NCBI GenBank assembly: GCA_902490245.1
Contig: CABUDB010000090.1
Location: forward strand, 1 to 6,573
Length of the DNA stretch: 6,573 nucleotides
Direction: 5' to 3'
DNA from: an uncultured Collinsella sp.
GTDB lineage: Bacteria; Actinomycetota; Coriobacteriia; Coriobacteriales; Coriobacteriaceae
The notes beneath the pieces were generated by a model. It saw only the letters and a list, made by a program, of their open reading frames with translations, ran no database searches and was not told where the DNA came from. Below are positions 6,552 to 6,573 of this stretch, piece after piece. A program made the translations under genes and the position numbers. How positions within the stretch are numbered: position 1 is the stretch's first letter; each line of letters starts with the position of its first letter.

Positions 6552-6563
6552 CAATACAGACCA
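6535..6563 (-). promoter_or_regulatory. Weak sigma70-type promoter candidate for the rnj operon
   Basis: On the minus strand TATCAT (6540-6535) matches five of six bases of the -10 consensus. Seventeen bases upstream TGGTCT (6563-6558) matches only three of six bases of the -35 consensus. The rest of the leader, 6416-6534, holds the hairpin and the ribosome binding site but no better promoter that I can see. The operon may also be transcribed from a promoter beyond the window. Confidence 0.3.
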
Positions 6564-6573
6564 CCCATGCATC

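Noticed and set aside
6405..6572. A 55-codon minus-strand frame starting ATG at 6572 and overlapping the rnj start by 11 bases; a second frame is also open from the window edge
   Set aside because: The region contains promoter-like and palindromic sequence, the peptide has no recognisable features, and no ribosome binding site can be judged because the window ends there. A leader peptide cannot be fully excluded.
1..6573. A novel defence, mobile or biosynthetic system
   Set aside because: All coding capacity is accounted for by four core families in a tight operon; no transposase, integrase, toxin-antitoxin, CRISPR-like array or attachment site is visible.

Overview
The window is a compact, single-strand block of housekeeping genes from a moderately GC-rich bacterium. 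The best guess is an actinobacterium of the class Coriobacteriia (Collinsella-like). This rests on the FtsK winged-helix reading GYARAGR where proteobacteria have GYNRAAR, a form I associate with actinobacteria from memory; on RNase J being directly linked to FtsK; and on an RodZ-type protein with a very long Arg/Gly-rich linker. The assignment is inference, because no rRNA or other taxonomic marker is present.

All four genes lie on the minus strand and are transcribed from right to left. In transcription order: 6573-6416 is a 158-base leader with a weak promoter candidate and a clear stem-loop. Next come rnj (6415-4745, ribonuclease J, complete), ftsK (4743-1972, FtsK/SpoIIIE DNA translocase, complete, TTG start) and a rodZ-type gene (1972-461, HTH plus one membrane helix plus DUF4115-like outer domain, complete). 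Last is yajQ (434-1, YajQ/DUF520 nucleotide-binding protein, cut off by the window edge after 144 codons). One base separates rnj from ftsK, ftsK and rodZ share one base (TGATG), and 26 bases separate rodZ from yajQ, so the block looks like one translationally coupled operon. No terminator, tRNA, rRNA, CRISPR array, mobile element or origin was seen, and no stretch over 300 bases lacks a gene.

Functionally the operon joins RNA decay and processing (RNase J), chromosome segregation at the septum (FtsK), a membrane-anchored shape/cytoskeleton-type adaptor (RodZ family) and a small nucleotide-binding protein (YajQ). All of these are ordinary core families and I do not see an undescribed defence or mobile system. 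The most unusual element is inside the RodZ-type protein. Its cytoplasmic linker of about 200 residues is Arg/Gly/Ser/Gln/Tyr-rich and lysine-free, with RGG-like motifs, while its outer half is lysine-based and acidic. Such a linker resembles RNA-binding or condensate-forming disordered regions, and it is encoded in the same operon as RNase J. A second lead is a duplicated basic motif in the otherwise acidic linker of FtsK.
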